Positions 57,463 to 64,000 of a DNA stretch of 64,000 nucleotides are shown piece after piece. The stretch's first letter is position 1. Every line of letters starts with the position of its first letter. The translations under genes and the position numbers were made by a program. Origin of the DNA: Pinus tabuliformis. Its lineage: Eukaryota > Streptophyta > Pinopsida > Pinales > Pinaceae. The notes below the pieces were generated by a model that saw nothing but the letters and a program-made list of their open reading frames with translations, was not told the origin of the DNA and did no database searches. The stretch is from positions 631,005,269 through 631,069,268 of the forward strand of contig CM062816.1 in NCBI GenBank assembly GCA_031772625.1, written 5' to 3'.

Positions 57463-57532
57463 AGGGCACGATGGAATCAAACCACCAACCTACTGCTTGT
57501 AAAGCAGGTGTTGTTCCATTGAGCTAACACCC
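57463..57532 (-). tRNA. tRNA-like sequence (Val-TAC by loop), probably a pseudogene
   Basis: The minus strand starts GGGTGTTAGCTCAATGGAAC (A-box-like TAGCTCAATGG), has an anticodon arm with loop TTTACAA (anticodon TAC), a T arm GGTGG-TTTGATT-CCATC with B-box-like GGTTTGATTCC, and ends GTGCCCT, pairing partly with GGGTGTT. The D arm pairs poorly and wobble or mismatched pairs occur in the acceptor, so it may be a tRNA-derived repeat and not a working gene. Confidence 0.4.
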
Positions 57533-58072
57533 ATTAAAGAATTATATTTTTTTAAATTAGACCTTGAAACTTCATAAATTGTATACTCTACAACTTTCAA
57601 TAAAATAAATTCTCAATAATATTTTACTAAACAAACAAAGCAACATCAAATATGTAGGTCCCTACATAATGGTTATTGAAGTTATGAAAATTGGGCTGAG
57701 GGAAAAATAGTTATGTATAAGAGAATCAATATGTTCAATTGAATACTCAATTAGAAGTGAAACTCTGAAGATATTTATGACCTATAAATGACCCATAACT
57801 ATCAAACTCACGAAATATTGTAAAGGAAATGTCATAAGTGGATATCATATGGAAGAAGAGGAGGTAGGGACTTGGAACTCTTCTACATCTTGCCATGCCT
57901 TAGTGCTTGGCACATATTAGCTTGTTTGACATGTCTTCATACTATCTGACACATCTTGGCATGCCCTACCATTCCCTAACATGCCTTGGCAGTCATGGCC
58001 TCACAACTAACATTGCATTTTTCCATGACTTGGGAACCTTACATTCACTAGAACACCTTGGCACTCCGTAGT
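57533..58072. other. Intergenic, no gene seen
   Basis: Low-GC DNA, followed at about 57890-58060 by loosely repeated CTTGGCAY and CATGYCTTGG words. Nothing else supported. Confidence 0.5.
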
Positions 58073-58355
58073 TGTCACACCCTCTATTATCCTCCATAAT
58101 GTCCCAGGATAATGAAGAGCTCGACAGAGGTAACCACAAACCAAGCTTTTAGTTTGGTAGTTAGCCCTACCAAACCAAAGCGGGATCTCTCTAAGAAATC
58201 ACAACAAAGAGATGACTGGAATGTAAAGGATTGTAGGCTAGATAGCTAGGGTCAAGTGGGTTTTTGGAAAATTTAGGGACATGGAACTCTATCCATCAGT
58301 GTCTTGTCTGGAAGGGACTTTATCAAGGAGGCAAGGACCTGGAACTTTGTCTAGG

Positions 58356-61300
58356 ATAAAGCACCTAACATGCATGACAAAATCTCCCTAGAATAGAGTA
58401 CCTCCTACCTAGAAGAGTGTCCCTTGATCAAAATATGGAACCCTTGTCTACTGTGCACTTTTCTTAAAGATAAATCTGTGCATAAAATAGTACTAAGAAA
58501 AACACATAAATTAAGAAAAGTGAGCATCTAAGTCAAAATATAAAAGTATAATAAATATGGCTCTATATAAGTTTGGGAAACACTAAAAAATCATGCTTTC
58601 ATACAACAATAATAAGATGCCTAAAATCGATGTGATTCTTTCATCGTTGTTATACCCTCACAACGAAACTGGAATCTGTAGCATGTACCACAAGGTTGTA
58701 TGTATTTTTTGAAGGTGTAGATTGAAAGGATATGCTGAGATGAAGTACTATTGAAGGAGAAACACCTTCAAAACAATAGATAAAGTGTATTGTGAATTCA
58801 ACCCATTTTCACACAGACCAAGGCTGCTACTGGATACACTTCTATGTTGAATGGAAACTATAATGTATTGTAGTGTTGTTGAAGGAAAAACCCCTTTAGT
58901 GCAACACAGATAAAACTCTAATAGATATTGTCACTACGGCCTCAGTTATCGATGATCTCATCAATATAGGTAACAACTTTGATAATTGAGAAACCCAAAG
59001 GTAAGAGGCATAGATAATTTGAAATGATAGATTTGGGCATACTTTGTTATTGTTTAGGAGTGTTAGTGTAGAAAATGCAAGGTAACTTGTTGCGTCTTTA
59101 TGTCATAGGCCAAGGATGCGAAGAAATACATTAAATATTAAATTGCATGGTATAAGTCGATTGCAATTTATTTTAAAACAGGAATGGAATTCTCCTTCTG
59201 CGGATTCTAGTCTAGTGGGTATAACTTTAAATAAGAAACTGATAGTTACGGGGTTGAAATTGTCTCACAATTCATGAAAGGTCACAAATTTGTTCACTAG
59301 AAAGAAGTAGAGTGAGTTGTCAGGTTTATGGAAGGGAACACCCTATTCGCAGGAAGATAACTTGAAGTTAGTTGGGCATATTATTTCTTGTCTTCCTGTA
59401 TATGTTTTCTTTGAAAATATAACCACATCCAAAGACTCAATAACAACTCTGGTAAAGTTTATAGATATGAAGCACTTTTTAGAAAACCCATTTCTTAATG
59501 ACAATTGAGTGAGGAATATGTTGAAGGATTCAATCTTGCACTCAGCCATAACAAGGAACTTGGAGTATCCAGCATCTTGCCAACAAACCAACTCCAACCA
59601 TAATGTGAAAGGCAGGTTAACTGTGAAACCTCTTTCCCACTTTGTAGTATTGTTCTCTCTTGAATTCCAATAGGTATCTGGCTACTTAGATTCACAAAAC
59701 TCGTGTCAGGTAAACACTTCATGCTACAATTGTGATATGCAAGCTTGACACACACTCTAGTTTCCCTCTAAAAGAGCGCAAGTCAAAATATTATGACAAT
59801 ATTAATTGTAATTTCATCATACAATATTGAGGTATTTCATGGAATAAACAATATACTATCAATGCATTAATGAAGAACTCAAAATAAATGAATTTCTTAT
59901 TGCTACAATAGCACCTCTTGGGATTCTTGGATAAAGAACCTAACCTGCATGGCAGAATCTTCATATAATAGAGTACCTCCTACCTAGAATTGTGTCCACT
60001 ACTCAAAACATAGAACCCTTCTCTACTATGCACTTTTCTTAAAGATAAATATCTGCATAAAAAAAAAACTAAGAAAAACACCTAAATTAAGAGAAGTGAG
60101 CATCTAAGTCAAACTACAAAAGCATACTAAATATGGTTGTATACAATATTGAGGTATTTCATGGAATAAACAATATACTATCAATGCACTAATGAAGAAC
60201 TCAAAATAAATGAATTTCTTATTGCTACAATAACGCCTCTTAGGATTCTTGGATAAAGCACCTAACTTGTATGACAAAAGCTTCTTAGAATAGAGTACCT
60301 CCTACCTAGAAGTGTGTCCCCTGCTCAAAATATAGAACCCTTCTCTACTATGCACTTTTCTTAGAGATAAATCTGTGCATAAAACAGAACTAAGAAAAAC
60401 ACCTAAATTAAGAAAAGTGAGCATCGAAGTCAAACTATAAAAGCATACTAAATATGCCTAAAATCGATGCACTTCTTTCATATCTACTACAACATCATAG
60501 GAAAACTATAATCTACAACATGTATCGCAACGCTGCATGAATCTACTAAAGGAGCAGACCGAAAGTATCTACTAAGATGAAGTATTGCTGAATGAGAAAC
60601 ACCTTCAAAACAACAGATAGAGTCTAATGTGTATTCAACCCATTTTCACATAGGCCAAGGTTTCTACTCGGTACACTTCTCCCCTAAATGGAAACTACAG
60701 TGTATTGCTACTCTATTGGAGGAGAAACACCTTCAGAGAAACATAGATAAAAGTATAACATATATTGTCACTGTGGTATTGGTTGTAGAAGTTCTCATTA
60801 ATATAGGTAACAACTTCGATAATTGAAAAACCAAAAGGTGAGCTACATAGATCATTTGAAATGATATATTTGGGCATACTTTATTATTTTTTAGGAGTGT
60901 TAGTATAGAAAATGCAAGGTAGCTTGTTGCATCCTTATGTCATAGACCAACGATGAAAATAAATACAGAAAATATTAAATAGCATGGTACAAGTCGATTG
61001 CAGGTTCTTTCGAAACAAGAATGGAGTTCTCCTTGTGCATATTCTAATCTATTGTGTATAGATTTAAATAAGAAATTTATAGATATGGGGTTGGAATTCT
61101 CTCATGATTCATCACAAGTCCCAAAATTTTTCACTAGAAAGAAGTAGAGCAAGTCATGAGGTTTATGAATGGGAACATCCTATTCACAGGTGGATAACTT
61201 CAAATTAGCCAGGCATACTTCTCTCCTCTTCTTGTACATGTGTTCTTTGAAAATCTAACCACCTCCGAAGAATCAAGAACAACTCTAGTAAATTTTATAG

Positions 61301-61770
61301 GTGTTCAATACTTCTGAGAAAACACATCACTTAATGACAATTGAGCAAGGAATATGTCAAAGGATTCAGTTTTGCACTCAGTCATAAAAGTGAAGTTGGA
61401 GTATCCAACATCTTGCCGGCAAACTGACTCCAACCATAATGTGAAATCTAGGTTAACTGTGAAATCCATTTCCCACTTTGTAGTATTGTTTCCTCTTGAA
61501 TTCCAAAAGGTATCTTGCTACTTGGATCCTCAAAACTTGTCCCATGTAAACTTTTCATGATACAATTGTGATTTACAAGATTGACATGAAATCTAGCTTC
61601 ACTCTAAAAGAGGGTAAGTCAAAATATTATGACAGGCTTAACTATAATTTCATCATACACTGTTGAGGTATTGTATGGAACAAAAAATATACTATCAATC
61701 TACTAATGAAGTGCACAAAATAAACGAATTTCTTTTCGCTACAATAGCGCCACTTTTGGGATTCTCTAAG
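58356..61770. repeat. Three tandem repeat units (1.58, 0.32 and 1.5 kb)
   Basis: GATAAAGCACCTAAC followed by ATAGAGTACCTCCTACCTAG and CACTTTTCTTA recurs at about 58358, 59932 and 60254. Unit 1 (58358-59931) and unit 3 (60254-61770) match along their length, with shared blocks such as GAGAAACACCTTCAAAACAA and CAAATTTC/TCATGAGG. The middle unit is a copy with about 1.2 kb deleted. Short frames inside (59343-59755, 60629-60826) have no recognised product. Confidence 0.85.
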
Positions 61771-62275
61771 GAGCCACTAATTTATACACATTTGGAATAT
61801 TTAAATGGTCTGCAGAAAGATTAAGCAATGGTAGTGATCACTCTTTACCCTCCCATGTAAGGTCGATATAAAGTGAGGAATAAATTCACTTAAAAGTGAG
61901 TTATATGCCTGAAAAATAGGAGTCTGACTCTTCAACTCTAATTTAGTGGAAAGGAAATATTCAACTGTAAATTCTTGATCTTCTACAGTGTAAATTTCTA
62001 GATAAATGGTTAGCATAAATCTGTCCATTGTCCACATATCCCAAAACACCATGTATTTTTGGACTCTGGTTGTGTGTAAGAGAGGGGAGATCACATAAAT
62101 AATCCATTATCAGAAGAAAAAGTTAAAGCACAACATTATATGGAGAATTTTTTTAAAGTTTTATTACAAACCTTAGAAAGTTTGAAAGGACATAACTAAA
62201 GCTTCCCTCTCTCTAGGAAATCAGACATGTAACATGTTACCTACAAAATCCTCCCATTGAAGCTACTTGATCCAA

Positions 62276-62370
62276 CCTTCTTTACTTGTCCCTTTCCTTC
62301 CTTTGCTTTCCTTATCTTTCCTTTCCTTGCTCGATTTCTCATTTTCATTCTCTTCTCTCTATTTCTGAAA
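62276..62370. repeat. Pyrimidine-rich tract
   Basis: CCTTCCTTTGCTTTCC-like run with very few purines on the plus strand, within the candidate LTR. Confidence 0.7.
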
Positions 62371-62719
62371 CTAATTCCAAAGGAAAAATGACAAAATGCT
62401 CCAAACTGATCCTCTCATGTCTCTTTATTATTGATGCCTCTAATTTATTAATTTTCCTTAATTTTACTTCAATTTTCCTCCTCATGCAAATCTATGACCC
62501 TTCACCTCCATTATTTCCTATCTTCCTTTAGTTTCATAAATAAATGCCAATTAATGCCTCTTTGCATTTTCCAATTTCCTTAGCTATAAATAATCCAAAA
62601 GTGACACCCATTAAGATGTTTTTCCCAACATTCAGCTTGGAATACATGTACAATGACCTTGGTCTTATTTTTCCTTTATTAACCTTGATTAAATTGAATT
62701 TTAACCTGAGGCTATTACA

Positions 62720-62740
62720 ACCCCCCCCCCAATTAGGAGA
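62720..62740 (-). promoter_or_regulatory. Polypurine tract of the chromodomain gypsy element
   Basis: A run of ten C (62721-62730) after ACAA gives AATTGGGGGGGGGGTTG on the minus strand, directly before the LTR start. Confidence 0.7.
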
Positions 62741-62884
62741 ACATCGTCCTCGATGTTCTATGACACCTATGACTAGCAAGACCACTGAAAACCAACACAT
62801 ACTTCTTATAGAGCTTTATAACTTAGATCGATGTAGTATTTACAATAATAAACATACATAAATATGTTCATATACCAAAAATCC
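62741..62884. other. Post-pol spacer of the chromodomain gypsy element
   Basis: No gene. Contains CATCGAGGACGATG (minus strand), the usual end-of-pol wording of chromoviruses. Confidence 0.5.
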
Positions 62885-64000
62885 TTTGCCTCATCTGACA
62901 AATAATGAAGGATATATAGAATGCATCTGATCATCCATCTCTAATGTATATTTAGAGCCCAAACTTCTTACGCTACACTTTAACTTGCTCAATTTCTCTG
63001 TTTTGGATCACGAGTTGTTTCTACTAATATGTAATGAGGTTCCATATGGAATTATCCTTTTGGTTCCACCTACAATACAAACTAGTCAATCATGTGATTA
63101 ACATCCTTCACATATATCTTAGGAAATGAAATATGGAAAACATCACACAATTTCATTGTCGGAGGTAATGCAAGTATGTAGGCCACTCGTTCAATCTTAT
63201 CAAGGATCTTAAAAGGCCCAAAATATTGAGGAACCAACTTAGGACATGATTAAATCTTCAAGGATATCTTCTTGGGCTTGATGCACAAATATACATGTTA
63301 CCAAACTTTAAGCTCCTTAAATGTCCTGTGATGACATACATAGTTCTTCTACCTGTCTTTTTTTGCCTTTGTATTCTTCTTGATAACCTGCATTTCCTGT
63401 TCCATATCTGCCAACATGTATGGTCCAATAATTACCATGTTCACTGGATCACTCCAGCTGATTAGAGTATTACAAATCCACCCATAAAGTTCCTCAAACA
63501 AACTCATCCTCAAGGACTCATGATACACATTATTGTATGAAAAATCCACCAGTGGAAGATACTCTTCTCACTTCCTCTACCATTGCATGACATAAATCCT
63601 TAGCATATCCTCTAGAATCATGTTAACACTCTTTTTCTACCCATGTATTTATGGATGATATGATGTAATGAAATCCAAATATATCCCCAAACCTAAAACA
63701 CACCCCTTCCATAACTTGGAAGTGAACTTGGCTTCTTTGTCTAATACGATCTTCTTAGGAACACCATACAATATCATTGTTTCTTGATGAATACTTGAGC
63801 TACCTCACTAGCTTAATTAGTAGATTTCATTAGAATGAAGTGAGAAACCTTGGTCAACATGTCGACCACAACCATGATGGAAAAAAATTGTCTCGATGTC
63901 CCTGGAAAACCTGTAATGAAATACATGGAAATGACCTCCCATTTACACTCTGGAATCGAAATCAATTGCAATAAACCACCTAGATTCTTATGCTCTAATT
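62885..64000 (-). pseudogene. Chromovirus (Tekay/Del-like) integrase and chromodomain, truncated by the window
   Basis: From the window end leftward, with frameshifts: EHKNLGGLLQLISIPECKWE, FITGFPGTSRQFFSIMVVVD, MLTKVSHFILMKSTN (integrase core, first D in VVVD), DFSYNNVYHESLRMSLFEEL and YGWICNTLISWSDP (about 63549-63450), then PKLVPQYFGPFKILDKI and LPPTMKLCDVFHISF (about 63240-63120). LQVEPKG comes near 63070, and a decayed chromodomain ends MDDQMHSIYPSLF (about 62930-62890). Integrase inserts the element; the chromodomain is thought to steer insertion to certain chromatin. Stops and frameshifts throughout. RT and the rest should lie right of the window. Confidence 0.8.

Larger units (their letters stand above)
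58073..62719 (-). repeat. Candidate long 3' LTR of a chromodomain gypsy element
   Basis: The right edge is good: the minus strand runs from a G-rich polypurine tract (62720-62733) into TGTAATAGCC, the usual chromovirus LTR start. The left edge is proposed at TGTCACACC (58073), which on the minus strand gives the usual end GGTGTGACA. That makes an LTR of 4.65 kb, long mainly because of internal repeats. The second LTR is outside the window, so the left edge is not proved. Confidence 0.4.

Overview
This window looks like plant nuclear DNA, AT-rich and gene-poor, built almost entirely of old, nested, degenerate LTR retrotransposons. I see no intact host gene. The amount of old nested LTR material and the size of some elements would suit a gymnosperm, but that is an inference and the sequence does not name the species. 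All recognisable retroelement and pseudogene coding sequence reads on the minus strand, so each element's 5' LTR is on the right.

Layout. (1) 1-620 is the end of a very long LTR that recurs at 28.5-29.2 kb and 42.3-42.9 kb. (2) 621-2285 is flanking DNA with a decayed receptor-kinase pseudogene and a (TA)n(GA)n microsatellite. (3) 2286-3021 plus 17909-19183 is a truncated Ty1/copia element, split by (4) a 14.9-kb Athila-like Ty3/gypsy element (3022-17908) with 2.08-kb LTRs, gag-pol and a roughly 970-codon accessory ORF after integrase. (5) 19184-22300 is unassigned DNA with one exon-like segment. (6) 22301-42928 is a 20.6-kb Ty3/gypsy (Tat/Ogre-like) element with 6.86-kb LTRs, each carrying a roughly 1,230-codon reading frame; its internal part has gag, protease, an RNase H upstream of RT, RT, RNase H and integrase. 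(7) 42929-49640 repeats the 621-3021/17909-19183 segment and continues into a full-length degenerate copia element. (8) 49641-51251 holds a third receptor-kinase pseudogene. (9) 51252-55290 is the 3' part of another LTR element with the same kind of accessory ORF. (10) 55768-57532 has a 17-bp minisatellite, a 150-bp repeat array next to a CACTA-like terminus, and a tRNA-like sequence. (11) 58073-64000 is the 3' end of a chromodomain gypsy element with a long, internally repeated LTR, running off the window.

The most interesting points are these. The giant element carries its accessory ORF inside the LTR, upstream of a conserved TATA box, so inside U3, a layout comparable to retroviral U3-encoded accessory genes. 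Its protein appears related to the accessory ORFs of two other elements here. The Athila-like element carries about 30 copies of a short motif (TTCCTGTAGAA or its complement) in LTR, spacer and accessory ORF, often about 21 bp apart and in several reading frames and both orientations. A 27-kb tandem duplication is visible, and sampled divergences order the events: giant element insertion, then duplication, then Athila-like insertion.
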